DNA of 27,792 nucleotides from the IMG/VR virus record IMGVR_UViG_3300024430_000008, positions 1 to 27,792 of that record. One strand, 5' to 3'. This document shows positions 11,203 through 19,691 of the stretch, piece after piece; position 1 is the stretch's first letter; each line of letters opens with the position of its first letter. The position numbers and the translations under genes were made by a program. The stretch is from a virus. The notes beneath the pieces are model-generated. The model made no database searches. It was not told where the DNA came from and was given only the letters and a program-made list of their open reading frames with translations.

Positions 11203-12678
11203 TCAGGCGGCGGGTACGGACGTCATGGCCTGCGGGATGCCGGTGGTGGTGGGGGTGACGGCGGTGAACATGCGCAGGTGGGGGGACCAGCACACCGACG
11301 TCCAGGCCAGGCCGGCTCCGACGTTTGAGTTCGGGCGACGGGTCCAGGTGATGCCGTCGGTGGACACGGCGACACCGTGTCCGGTGGCCGACGGTGAGCC
11401 GACGGCGGCGAACAGCCCGAACTCGGGGGACCAGGCCACCGAGTTGTAGGCGATCGCCTCGGGCATGGTGCGGACGGTCCAGGTGAAGCCCTGCGGGGAG
11501 GTCATGCACGCGCCGGAGTTGCCGACGGCGACGAACAGCCCCAGCTCTGGCGACCAGCACACCGACTGCCAGCCGAGGGCGTTGTTCGCGTTGCGCTGCG
11601 CCCAGGTGATGCCGTCGGACGAGGTAGCGACGGTCAAGTTTCCGTTGGCGGTGTCGGATGCGACGGCGACGAACAGGCCCAACTCCGCCGACCAGCACAC
11701 CGACTGCCAGTTTGCGACGGTGCCGGTGATGGTGCGGGCGGTCCAGGTGATGCCGTTGGGTGAGGTCATCACCCGCTGGGTGGTGGTGGCCGTGTTGGCG
11801 ACGGCGACGAACAGGCCGAGTTCCGGGGACCAGCACACCGACTGCCAGTTGCCGGTGGTGGTGGTGCGCTGCGTCCAGGTGATGCCGTCGGGGGAAGTCA
11901 TGGCGGCCGTGGTACTGGCGGCTGACCCCCCGACGGCGACGAACAGGCCGAGTTCTGCGGACCAGGCGACACCGGAGGAGGCGTTTGCGGCGGTGCGTAG
12001 CGTCCAGGTGATGCCATCGGGGGAGATGGCGACAGCACCGAATCCGCTGTTGACTGCGACGAACAGTTCACGTTCCTCCGACCAGCACACTTCCTGCCAC
12101 GCGTAGGCGGCGGGCATGGCGCGGGAGGTCCACACGGACGTTGCCAGGATGCCCTCGTGGACGGAGCCGCCCCCACTGCCGCCGCTGGTGAAGCCGTAGC
12201 CGGTTTCGGTGTCCACCCACACCCGGGCGTCGGTGAGGTTGGTGAGGGCGGCGGCACCCGCGTCGACCCGCCATGTGTACAGCGGCAGGTCCCACTGCCC
12301 GGTCTCGTCGTCCGCGCGGGTGGGTGCGGCGGGTGTGGCGGCGGGGGTGCCGGTGAGCAGGGTGGGGGTGACGGTGCGGGCGGTGAGGTCGCGGCGCAGG
12401 ACGAGGGCGTCGATGCGGGGCTGGGCGGTCAGGTTCGCCGCGACGGTCGCGGTCCACGGGGTGTCGGTGCGCTCGTAGCCGGCGCCATGCACCCACGCCC
12501 GCCCGGTCGCCATGCTGATGTCCAGGCCGGTGACGGTGAGACCGAGAGCCCCGGTGGCGGGGGTGGCGGCGTCGGCCTCCACACCCAGCACCCCGGAGGG
12601 GGCCCAGGTGTGGGCGAAGCGGTACCACTGGTCCATCGACCACGGTGCGTCGTCGAACGGGCCGTAAAGGTCCGGCAT
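11203..12678 (-). CDS. Tail-tip protein with predicted seven-bladed propeller
   Basis: A 491-residue minor tail protein from ATG 12678. The N-terminal ~160 residues (MDQWYRFAHTWAPSGVLG...VHGAGYERTDTPWTATV...PRIDALVLRRDL...WDLPLYTWRVDAGAA) look like the actinophage baseplate-attachment domain. A GGSGGGS linker (~166-172) leads to seven repeats of 40-47 residues (183-491) with the pattern W-x-S-V-C/A-W-S-x-E-L-G-L-F-V-A-V and S-P-D-G-I-T-W-T-x-R, an Asp-box-like turn. Repeat seven lacks the closing DGITWT strand, while VWTSR at 182-186 precedes repeat one and could complete that blade. It is probably the receptor-binding or host-surface protein; this is inference. Confidence 0.85.
   Translation of the reverse strand: MPDLYGPFDDAPWSMDQWYRFAHTWAPSGVLGVEADAATPATGALGLTVTGLDISMATGRAWVHGAGYERTDTPWTATVAANLTAQPRIDALVLRRDLTARTVTPTLLTGTPAATPAAPTRADDETGQWDLPLYTWRVDAGAAALTNLTDARVWVDTETGYGFTSGGSGGGSVHEGILATSVWTSRAMPAAYAWQEVCWSEERELFVAVNSGFGAVAISPDGITWTLRTAANASSGVAWSAELGLFVAVGGSAASTTAAMTSPDGITWTQRTTTTGNWQSVCWSPELGLFVAVANTATTTQRVMTSPNGITWTARTITGTVANWQSVCWSAELGLFVAVASDTANGNLTVATSSDGITWAQRNANNALGWQSVCWSPELGLFVAVGNSGACMTSPQGFTWTVRTMPEAIAYNSVAWSPEFGLFAAVGSPSATGHGVAVSTDGITWTRRPNSNVGAGLAWTSVCWSPHLRMFTAVTPTTTGIPQAMTSVPAA
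11206..12132 (-). repeat. Seven tandem repeats coding for propeller blades
   Basis: DNA of the seven 120-141-base repeats within the tail-tip gene. Recurrent blocks include GACGAACAG (FVAV region) and CAGGTGATGCC (GITW region). The repeats differ enough at synonymous sites to suggest old duplication, with shared stretches that could still recombine. Confidence 0.75.
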
Positions 12679-13832
12679 CAGGTCCGCCTTTCGAGCCCGG
12701 CCAGCCGGGCAGCGATCTTGTTGAGGGTCTGCTGGGTGACCCGGGAGGGCAGCGCGGTGGCGTCGGGGGTGCCGATCGCGGGGGTGATGGATTCACCGGA
12801 CCGCCCGTAGGTGAATGCGATCTCCCGCACCACGTCCACCACTTCGGCTTTGGGTTGGCCGGGGCGGCCGACGTAGACGGTGACCTTGTCGCCGAGGTTC
12901 CAGTCGCGGCCGAACGCGACCGCCCCGGTGTCCCGCAGGGTGCAGGTGAGGGCGACGGTCGCGGCACCTTCGGCGACGGCTTCGGTGGCGGACTGGTCGA
13001 GTTCGGCGGTGGTGTCGGCGTCGGTCTGGTCGACGTACGTCCAGATGGTGCGACCCCAGGCGGTGGTGATCGGGTCCGCCGAGAAGGCGACGCGCTGCGC
13101 CCGGGCGGTCAGGTCGCCCTGCCCGCCGGCGATGGCGGCGGTGACGGTCGGCGCTTTGCGGGTGAACGTGTAGGCGGCGAGGTTCCGCAGGTCGGTCGAG
13201 AAGCGGACGGTGTCGGCGACGTCCCGCGACGGCACCACCGACGCTTGGAGGCCGGTGTCGGTGCGGGTGACGCGGACGCCGATGTCCGCGCCGGACGCGA
13301 TCGACAGGGTGCGCAACTCGGTGAGCAGGTCGGGGTCGCCGTACCGGATTTTCGCGGTGACGGTTCCCCCGGCGACCGGGTCCGGGGCGACGGTCAGCCC
13401 GGGCACCCGGTACGAAGCGTGGGCGGTCGGGCCGGCCTGTTCGGCGATCAGCGCCAGCATCACCGTCGAGGCGGTCCCGGTGCGGGTCCAGTGGGACTGG
13501 GTGGTCTGTGCGTCGGCGGCGCGGGTCGGGTCGGGGATGACCAGCCGATCTTTCAGGACCACCTCGTCGCCCAGCCATGAGACTTTGAGACGGTCTTCGG
13601 CCCAGGATTCGGTGATCTCCACCAGCGGACCGGCGGAGATGGTGAGCTCGCCGCGGCGGGCTTCCACCGTCGCCCCCTCCACCAGCCGCCCGTACAGGTC
13701 GTCGGTGTAGGGGACGGTGGCGGTGCCGGCGCCGATCCCGAAGTGGCGGGTGACGGCGGACAGGTCGACGACGGGGGCGACACCGGTCAGCTCACCGGCC
13801 GGATCGCGGGTCAGCAGCAGCCACTCAGCCAC
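12678..13832 (-). CDS. Minor tail protein, ReqiPepy6 Gp37-like
   Basis: A 384-residue protein from GTG 13832, three bases after the distal tail stop. It matches in layout the siphovirus ReqiPepy6 Gp37-like family: an N-terminal LLLTRDPAGELTGVAPVVDLSAV, a mid region SWLGDEVVLKDRLVIPDPTRAADAQTTQSHW, a long beta-rich domain, and a helical end (VTQQTLNKIAARLAGLERR). Members sit at the tail tip, probably as the Tal/hub component contacting the distal tail protein. The family assignment is from memory of its pattern. Confidence 0.82.
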   Translation of the reverse strand: MAEWLLLTRDPAGELTGVAPVVDLSAVTRHFGIGAGTATVPYTDDLYGRLVEGATVEARRGELTISAGPLVEITESWAEDRLKVSWLGDEVVLKDRLVIPDPTRAADAQTTQSHWTRTGTASTVMLALIAEQAGPTAHASYRVPGLTVAPDPVAGGTVTAKIRYGDPDLLTELRTLSIASGADIGVRVTRTDTGLQASVVPSRDVADTVRFSTDLRNLAAYTFTRKAPTVTAAIAGGQGDLTARAQRVAFSADPITTAWGRTIWTYVDQTDADTTAELDQSATEAVAEGAATVALTCTLRDTGAVAFGRDWNLGDKVTVYVGRPGQPKAEVVDVVREIAFTYGRSGESITPAIGTPDATALPSRVTQQTLNKIAARLAGLERRT

Positions 13833-13835
13833 GGC

Positions 13836-14705
13836 CTAGATCCCGGCGAACCTGGGCGAGTAGTAGGCGGTCACCGACGACGCCGCCCCCACATCGTCCA
13901 TCAACACCGCCACACTGTTCGCGCCGGGCTCGAGCACCCACAGCGCCGGGTCCGTGGTCAACGCACCGAACAGGTTGGTGCCGTCGCCGTCGCGCACCGA
14001 CTGGTAACCCGGGCGGGTGTCGATGTGGACGGCGTCGCCTTCGGCCAGCGTGAGGTCGAGGGCGATGCTGCGGCCGGTGGTGGTGTTCACCAACTCCGGT
14101 GCCACACCCGGCCCGGTGATCGTCCACACCGGGAACGCGTCCTCGTCGCCGAGGTTGGTGATCGTCTTCTGCCCGGTGATCGTGGACGCCGCCAACTGCA
14201 TCGGGGGCAGCGGGAAGAACGCGGGCAGGTCCACCAGCGACCACGTCACCGACGTCTCAGCGCCGTACCAGTAGGGGTCGGCGGCGTACAGCTTCAGGGC
14301 GGCTTTCCACCAGGCACCGGCGAGGGTGGTGTCGGGCGACTCGTCGCCCTCGAGGCCGCCCACCGCGTAGCAGGTGAGGGTGCGGCTGTCGCCGTCGTCG
14401 CTGGTGACGGTCAACCGGCCGGCCCCGGCTTTGGGGCGCATGGCGCGGACGAGACCGCGGACCTTGCCGCGTAGCTCGGTTTCGCTGTCGGCTTGGACCA
14501 TGAGGCCGAGGGTGGGTTCGTTGGGGTTGGCGGTAACCGCCTGGACGGTGGTCCCGTCGGTTCCGGCGTGCCGCTCCGTCGCCATTTCGTACGTGACGTT
14601 ATTGAGACCGCGGGTGCCTGCGGCGAGGACCCGATAGCCGGCGGCGTCGTCGGACAGGTCGATGGCCGCCCCGGCGGGCGGGGTCCACACGAACCGCTCA
14701 GCCAT
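13836..14705 (-). CDS. Distal tail protein (Dit-like)
   Basis: A 289-residue protein from ATG 14705, with GGAG 7 bases upstream; GTG 14723 is an alternative. The start overlaps the tape-measure stop by 8 bases. FVWTPPAGAAIDLSDDAAGYRVL...GTRGLNNVTYEMATERHAG, then the adaptor region (LAGAWWKAALKLYAADPYWYG) and a galectin-like C-terminal beta domain (NLGDEDAFPVWTITGPG...INTTTG-type motif, here VNTTTGRSIALDL) follow the siphophage Dit pattern. It would cap the tail tube and anchor the tip proteins. Confidence 0.87.
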   Translation of the reverse strand: MAERFVWTPPAGAAIDLSDDAAGYRVLAAGTRGLNNVTYEMATERHAGTDGTTVQAVTANPNEPTLGLMVQADSETELRGKVRGLVRAMRPKAGAGRLTVTSDDGDSRTLTCYAVGGLEGDESPDTTLAGAWWKAALKLYAADPYWYGAETSVTWSLVDLPAFFPLPPMQLAASTITGQKTITNLGDEDAFPVWTITGPGVAPELVNTTTGRSIALDLTLAEGDAVHIDTRPGYQSVRDGDGTNLFGALTTDPALWVLEPGANSVAVLMDDVGAASSVTAYYSPRFAGI

Positions 14706-17700
14706 GCAGGAACTCCAGGTCACGCTGACTGTCGCGGATGGCGGCGACGATCGCGGCGGTGTCCGGGCCGGCGGTGACCGTGACCGGGTAGGAGCGGGCG
14801 TCGGTCGTGGACACCGAACCGGCTCCAGCGCCGTGGCCGCCGGAGAACTCGCGGGACATCCACGCCTCGAACGCCGTCGTCTCGCGCGGAGACAGGATCC
14901 GCTCGTTGGAGCCGGACAGGTTGAGAGCTGCGGCCCCGGAGGCGAGGATCCCGCCGCCGTCGTAGACGGCTGCGTGGACGTGGTTGCGGTGCTGCAACTG
15001 GGTGATCTTGTTGTAGGTGTGGTCGCGGCCGTTCTTCACGTCCGGGGTGTCGTCCCCCACCCCGTCGTAGATCAGCTCGTACAGGGATCGGCCGAACCCG
15101 CGGTACAGGAAGCGGGCGATCGACGCCAACCCGGCGGAGCCGGCGCCGCCCAGGCCGGTGCCGAAACCGAAGTCGACGGCCTTGCCGCGGCCGTGCGCGT
15201 CGGGGGTGTTCCGCAGACCGGAGTTGAGGCGGGCCTGCGGGATGGCGCGCTGCACGGTGGCGAAGAGCTGCTGCCAGTTGGAGCCGGCGTCGCCGGCTCC
15301 GGCCGCGGCGTTCGCGGCCAGCCAGGCTGCGGTCTCGTCGTAGCCGCGCTGCATGGTGGCATCGGCGGCGCTGGAGATCGGCGGCCGGAACGGTGCAGTC
15401 GAGCGGGGGCGGGGCAAGTCTGCGGCGGTGACGAACCCGCCGTCGGCGTAGCCGCGGTTGGCGAACTCCTCGATGGCGCCGACACCGAGCCGATCCACCT
15501 CGTCTTGGGTGAGCACGTATTCCCCGGCGTGGACGATCCCGGCCGGCTGGAACTTGCCGCCCGGACCTGTGTAACCGCCCTGAGCGAACTCGGGAACGAC
15601 ACCGCGGTAGACGTAGCCGGGCTTCTGCTCGATCTCGATGGAACGGCGGCCCATCGCGGACAGCACCGGATTGATCGTGCCCGCCAGCTCGATACCGTAC
15701 TGGCGGGCGATCTCCGACACCTCGGCGAGCCCCAAACCCAACTCCTGCGCTATGCCGTAGGCGGTTGCCTTGCCGCCTGCCGCGCCGATAGCGGCCATGA
15801 CCCGCATGTGGGTATCGAGTTCCGCCGCCGCCCCCGCGCCGCCGAGGCGGGCGTCTTCGATCATCGCGTCGCGCATGCGGTTGAACTCGGCGTCGGTGGC
15901 GTTCGCCATCTGCGCGGTCAGCAGGGCACCCTCTTCGCCCATGCCTGCGAGGATCTGCCCGACCTCCAGGCCACCGCGCTGGGTGGCGGTGACGAGGTTG
16001 GTGCGCCAGTTCTCGTGCGCCAGGTTCTGCTCCTCGAGGGCCTTGGCGGCGTCGTCGAGGGAGATGCCGACGTCTTCGGCGTAGTCCCGCCACGACGTCT
16101 TCCCGGCCTCGGTCATCGCCTCCGTGGACGTCATCGACGCCGCCTCGGCGCCGTACTTCTCCTCAAGCTGCGCCTTGTACACCGACAGCGGCTCAACGAA
16201 CGATGTGCTGATTGACGCCAGCTCGCCGCGCCAGTCCTCCAGCGCCTTGACGGCTGCGTCGACCTGCTCCTCGGTCATGGTGGCGGCGTCACCGATGAAC
16301 GCGATGCCCTGCGCAGCCGCCCCGGTCGCGCCCGTCGCGCCCTCGATGGCGGTCTGCAACTGACCTTCCTTCGAGGCGTGGACCTCGGTCCAGTAGGCCA
16401 GCCGCTCCTGCGCGGTCCGCGCCTCCTCCGATGAGGCGCCGTGCTCCTCAAGGGCGTAGGCGAGGTTGTTGGTCCACTCGGTGACCTTCTGTTGTGCCTT
16501 CTCCACCGGGTTCAGCGAATCCCAGTACTCCCGATTGGCCTGAGTCGCTTCCTCCGTCTTGGCGGTGGCGACGTCCTGCGTGTTGCCCCAGTTGGTCAGG
16601 TTGTAGAGGAACTTGTCCATGAAGGACTGGTCCTCGATCTCCTTACGCGCCCCAGCGGCGGCCTTACCGCCTTCCCGCAGGGCGCCCGCCCATCGCTGGG
16701 TGTCCTCATCCGCCGAGGCCATGACGCTGCTCACACCAGCGACGGCAGCGGTGAGACCGATCAGGGCCAGCCCGAGTGGGCCGCCGAGCAGGGCCATCGT
16801 TCCAGCGGCGGCGGCGCGGAGCCCGACCATCGCCCCCGACAGGATGCCGGCACCGCCCGCGGCGGCCATGACCCGCCCATACCAGCCGGCCAGCGCCATC
16901 GCCGACATCGCGATGGCGCCGGCGAGGGGCCCGTTGGCGAGGGCGAGGACACCTGCCGCCGTGGCGGCGGCGAGAACCGGCCCCGGGAGGTCGGTGAACC
17001 AGCCCACGAGGCTGCCGATCCCCGACAACACCGGCCCGATCGTGTCAATGACACCGGTCAGCCCCTGAACGACCATCCGCAGTGGGCCCTGCGATCCTTC
17101 ACCGAGGCCAATCATCAGGGTGTCCCACGCCCCGCCCAGCCGCTCGAGGTCGCCCTTCAGGTTGTCGGTCAGCGCGGCGGCCTGCTCCTCGGCGAACCCG
17201 GCGTCGTTGACCTTCGCGGTCCACTCACCGATACCTTCGGCGCCCTCCTTGTAGAGGACGTTGGCGGCGCGGACACCGTCAGACCCAAACATGATCGCCA
17301 TGGCCGCGTCGCGGGCGGCGGGGGTCATCGTGGACATGGCGCCCTGCAACTGCCCGGCCAGGGACGTCATCCCGGCGAAGTTGCCGTTGGCGTCGTAGAG
17401 GTTGATGCCGAGGTCGGACATCACCCCGGCAGCCTTCTCCGAGGGGTTCTGCAACTGCTGGAGCATCGACTTGAACGATGTGCCGGCGTCCGACCCGATG
17501 AGGCCGGCGGACGCGAACGCGGACAGGGTGCCGACCGTCTCCTCCAGGCCGAGGCCGGTGGAGGACGCGACGAGGCCGACCTGGTTGAGTGCCTGCCCAA
17601 GGTCGGACACCTCACCCATCGCCTTGCCCGCACCCGCGGCCAGCAGGTCAGCGACGTGTGGCAGGTCCTCACCGGTCAGGTTGAACTGCGTCATCGCCAC

Positions 17701-18126
17701 CGACGCGTAGCCGGCGGCTTCGGCGACGTCCATCTGGCCGGCCGCCGCCAGCGACAACGCACCGGACAGGCCGCCGCCTATGATGTCCGCCGACGACACG
17801 CCGGCCTTCGACATCTCCGTGATGGCCGCCGCCGCCTCGGTCGCCGAGTACTGCGTGTCGGCCCCAGCCTCCATCGCGACTTGGCGCAGTTTCTCTAGCT
17901 CCGCACCGGACGCTTGAGTGGCGGCCTGTACGCCAGACATGGCCTGCTCGAACTCCGCCGACTTGCCGATCGCCGCACCGAACCCGGCGGCGATGCCACC
18001 GATGGCTCCGGTGAGAGCGAGAGCCTTCGTGGACAGTCCGCCGGTGGCGCCCTGAGCGCGCGCCATCCCCGACAGATATCCGCTCACATTGGCGACGAGG
18101 TTTACGACCACGCTGCGTGTCGTCAC
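14698..18126 (-). CDS. Tape measure protein with C-terminal M15-like peptidase domain
   Basis: An 1142-residue tail-length ruler from GTG 18126, with AAGGAGG 12 bases upstream. The N-terminal ~350 residues follow the TP901 tape-measure pattern (FEQAMSGVQAATQASGAELEKLRQVAMEAGADTQYSATEAAAAITEMSKAG). Hydrophobic helices lie around 380-490, then helical charged regions. Near residue 975 SGLRNTPDAHGRGKAVDFGFG and near 1047 HRNHVHAAV form the His-x6-Asp...His-x-His layout of M15-type D-Ala-D-Ala peptidases. This domain probably trims peptidoglycan during DNA entry. GTG is preferred despite the long spacing because the frame's conserved start (VVVNLVANVSGYL) follows directly. Confidence 0.95.
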   Translation of the reverse strand: MTTRSVVVNLVANVSGYLSGMARAQGATGGLSTKALALTGAIGGIAAGFGAAIGKSAEFEQAMSGVQAATQASGAELEKLRQVAMEAGADTQYSATEAAAAITEMSKAGVSSADIIGGGLSGALSLAAAGQMDVAEAAGYASVAMTQFNLTGEDLPHVADLLAAGAGKAMGEVSDLGQALNQVGLVASSTGLGLEETVGTLSAFASAGLIGSDAGTSFKSMLQQLQNPSEKAAGVMSDLGINLYDANGNFAGMTSLAGQLQGAMSTMTPAARDAAMAIMFGSDGVRAANVLYKEGAEGIGEWTAKVNDAGFAEEQAAALTDNLKGDLERLGGAWDTLMIGLGEGSQGPLRMVVQGLTGVIDTIGPVLSGIGSLVGWFTDLPGPVLAAATAAGVLALANGPLAGAIAMSAMALAGWYGRVMAAAGGAGILSGAMVGLRAAAAGTMALLGGPLGLALIGLTAAVAGVSSVMASADEDTQRWAGALREGGKAAAGARKEIEDQSFMDKFLYNLTNWGNTQDVATAKTEEATQANREYWDSLNPVEKAQQKVTEWTNNLAYALEEHGASSEEARTAQERLAYWTEVHASKEGQLQTAIEGATGATGAAAQGIAFIGDAATMTEEQVDAAVKALEDWRGELASISTSFVEPLSVYKAQLEEKYGAEAASMTSTEAMTEAGKTSWRDYAEDVGISLDDAAKALEEQNLAHENWRTNLVTATQRGGLEVGQILAGMGEEGALLTAQMANATDAEFNRMRDAMIEDARLGGAGAAAELDTHMRVMAAIGAAGGKATAYGIAQELGLGLAEVSEIARQYGIELAGTINPVLSAMGRRSIEIEQKPGYVYRGVVPEFAQGGYTGPGGKFQPAGIVHAGEYVLTQDEVDRLGVGAIEEFANRGYADGGFVTAADLPRPRSTAPFRPPISSAADATMQRGYDETAAWLAANAAAGAGDAGSNWQQLFATVQRAIPQARLNSGLRNTPDAHGRGKAVDFGFGTGLGGAGSAGLASIARFLYRGFGRSLYELIYDGVGDDTPDVKNGRDHTYNKITQLQHRNHVHAAVYDGGGILASGAAALNLSGSNERILSPRETTAFEAWMSREFSGGHGAGAGSVSTTDARSYPVTVTAGPDTAAIVAAIRDSQRDLEFLHG

Positions 18127-18148
18127 TGTGCGTGGACACCTCCTTAGT

Positions 18149-18161
18149 TACTGTTCCGCCC
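18149..18161 (+). promoter_or_regulatory. Leaderless-type promoter of the nested rightward gene
   Basis: TACTGT (18149-18154, fits TANNNT) lies 7 bases before ATG 18162 on the plus strand, in the gap upstream of the leftward tape-measure gene. No clear -35 is seen. Confidence 0.4.
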
Positions 18162-18320
18162 ATGCCTGAACGGGGAAACGACGACGTACTAACCGAGCTA
18201 CTTGCCGAGGCCCGGCGTCAGACCAAGGAACTGAAGACCATCGGCTTGGCCGTGACCCTCATGGCCGCCGTCGTGATCATCGGGCTACTCATCAGCCTGT
18301 TCGCCGCCTTCGGCAGCTAG
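18162..18320 (+). CDS. Nested rightward small membrane protein (moron candidate)
   Basis: A 52-residue frame on the opposite strand to the whole tail operon, from ATG 18162 to TAG 18320. A charged helix (ERGNDDVLTELLAEARRQTKELK) is followed by one transmembrane helix (TIGLAVTLMAAVVIIGLLISLFAAFG). It fills the 158-base gap between the chaperone and tape-measure genes and overlaps the chaperone's 3' end by 36 bases. A -10-like TACTGT 7 bases upstream would allow independent expression, including from the prophage. The sequence is much more like a real protein than a shadow frame. A role in superinfection exclusion is speculation. Confidence 0.6.
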   Translation: MPERGNDDVLTELLAEARRQTKELKTIGLAVTLMAAVVIIGLLISLFAAFGS

Positions 18321-18716
18321 CCCCAGCCCGTAGTCGGTGCGCGGGGCTTTGCCGTCACGGAAACGGACGGACGCCTGAACCGCGTGCTTGGTGGCTTCGT
18401 GGCGGGACTTCCACGCGTCGCTGTTGCGGTGGTGTGCCAGCCGCAGCGTGGGCTGGCACGTCTCCTCCCGCACCTCGTAGTCGGTGAACGGGATGTCCCC
18501 GGAGCGGCAGATGTCTTTCGGCATGCCGCAGGACGGGCATGCGTCCCGTTCCTCCTCCGCCAGAGCGACAGCCCAGGCGGTGTCCTCATCGAGAAACAGC
18601 GGCTCACCGGGGTTGGGCCACGGCCGGCCGAGGAAGATCGACCGCGGCACCCCGTAGGCCCGCGCCTGCTCGACTTCTAGTCGTTCTCGTCCAGAAGCGC
18701 GGAGGCGCGCGCGGAT
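18285..18716 (-). CDS. Tail assembly chaperone, -1 frameshift extension (gpT-like)
   Basis: This frame has no credible start of its own and is reached by -1 frameshifting from the upstream chaperone at CCCAAAA (18716-18722). It adds 143 residues (IRARLRASGRERLEVEQARAYGVPRSIFLGRPWPNPGEPLF...) to give a ~301-residue fusion. The extension includes ACPSCGMPKDICRSGDIPF, a Cys-x2-Cys plus Cys that may bind zinc, and a basic C-terminal half. In siphophages the fusion product binds the tape measure and recruits the tube protein. The overlap, reading frames and position between tube and tape-measure genes all fit. Confidence 0.82.
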   Translation of the reverse strand: MRARLRASGRERLEVEQARAYGVPRSIFLGRPWPNPGEPLFLDEDTAWAVALAEEERDACPSCGMPKDICRSGDIPFTDYEVREETCQPTLRLAHHRNSDAWKSRHEATKHAVQASVRFRDGKAPRTDYGLGLAAEGGEQADE

Positions 18717-19189
18717 TTTGGGACCGTGGTGTCGTCCGTGGTGGCGGCCCACGCGGCGGAGAACAACTTGTCGAGCTGCCCGTGGCCGATGCGTTCCTCG
18801 AGCTGTTCGACCTGGGCCTCGGTCATCTTCGGCTCATGCGAGCAGGACGCGATGAACGCCGCCGCCCCGGCTACCGGATCCCAGTCGATGCCCTGCCCCT
18901 TGGCTGGCGGAAACCGCTTCTTGATGGCGGCCAGCTTGCTCTTCGAGGCGCCGCGGAAGGTGAAGCGCACAGTGTGTTCACGCATCTCCTCCTCCAGGTC
19001 GCGGAGCCTCTGGGCGACGGCGACGGCGTCGGTGGACTGCCGCATGCGGGCGTTGCCCTGACCCTGCATGGCGTCGAGCTGTTCACGCAGCTCGTCGTAC
19101 TCTCGCCACAGGGAACCCTTCTTGCAGATCCCGACGGACCTGATCGGCGACTCGAACTCGCCGATCAGGTCCTCAAAGCTGTCGGCCAT
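18677..19189 (-). CDS. Tail assembly chaperone, zero-frame product (gpG-like)
   Basis: A 170-residue protein from ATG 19189, sharing one base with the tube protein's TGA. It starts MADSFEDLIGEFESPIRSVGIC and contains a charged helical middle (LREQLDAMQGQGNARMRQ, RLRDLEEEMREHTVRFTFRG) and KMTEAQVEQLEERIGHGQLDKLFSAAWAAT. Layout and position between tail tube and tape measure are those of lambda gpG analogues. The slippery site is 11 codons before its TAG. Confidence 0.85.
   Translation of the reverse strand: MADSFEDLIGEFESPIRSVGICKKGSLWREYDELREQLDAMQGQGNARMRQSTDAVAVAQRLRDLEEEMREHTVRFTFRGASKSKLAAIKKRFPPAKGQGIDWDPVAGAAAFIASCSHEPKMTEAQVEQLEERIGHGQLDKLFSAAWAATTDDTTVPKSARASALLDEND
18716..18722 (-). 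promoter_or_regulatory. -1 ribosomal frameshift site CCCAAAA
   Basis: In the zero frame the codons read GTC CCA AAA, so the heptamer C CCA AAA is a canonical X XXY YYZ slippery site. Slipping back one base gives CCC AAA then ATC, exactly the frame that stays open to 18285. No obvious pseudoknot was worked out downstream. Confidence 0.85.
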
Positions 19190-19689
19190 CAGGCGGCGAC
19201 GGCGGCGAAGTCGCCGAACGCCTTCGGCTCGGCCTGCAACGCGAACCCGACCTCAACAGCCTGGAGAGTGTCGGGGGCGGGGGAGTCCGGGTTGGGCTGG
19301 AGCACCTGCACCGGGTACACCTCCACCTTGTCCGCGGCGGCCCAGGCGGCGGTGGCGAGCTTGTCGCGGCGGATCACGAGGAACCCGACGGCCCGGTACA
19401 CCAGCGCCTCCTCCACCTCCGTGGCCTCGGTGTCGGACTCGGGTCCGCGGACGTAGCGGACGGTGATCCCGGAGAAGGACCGTCGGCCGGCGATCTCGGT
19501 GGTGAACGTCGACTTCATCTTGGAGTTGTCGACGCGGCCGGTGTCCGACGGGGTGTTCAGCCCGTCGGGCAGAAGGCGGCCTTCGAGGTCCACCCCGGCG
19601 GTGAGTTCGGCGATGGTGGGCGCGTCGATGTCGGCGATGGTGGGCGCGAAGCACACCCGCACCATGCCGTCGAAACCGAGGTCAGCCAT
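19189..19689 (-). CDS. Major tail (tube) protein
   Basis: A 166-residue protein from ATG 19689 with AGGAG upstream. It starts MADLGFDGMVRVCFAPTIADIDAPTIAELTAGVDLEGRLLPDGLN, with the beta-rich and helix-containing pattern of actinophage tube proteins (MKSTFTTEIAGRRSFSGITVRYVRGPESD...ALVYRAVGFLVIRRDKLATAAWAAADKVEVYPVQVLQPNPDSP). Its place between the tail terminator and the chaperones confirms the assignment. Many copies form the tail tube. Confidence 0.9.
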   Translation of the reverse strand: MADLGFDGMVRVCFAPTIADIDAPTIAELTAGVDLEGRLLPDGLNTPSDTGRVDNSKMKSTFTTEIAGRRSFSGITVRYVRGPESDTEATEVEEALVYRAVGFLVIRRDKLATAAWAAADKVEVYPVQVLQPNPDSPAPDTLQAVEVGFALQAEPKAFGDFAAVAA

Positions 19690-19691
19690 CG

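Noticed and set aside
14662-17898. Long rightward frames across the tape measure gene
   Set aside because: Antisense shadows without ribosome-binding sites or domains; the minus-strand frame is a complete tape measure.
18285-18752. Independent gene starting at 18752 in the chaperone -1 frame
   Set aside because: The region from 18752 to the slippery site lies inside the upstream chaperone frame and reads as His/Arg-rich shadow; frameshift fusion explains the frame better.
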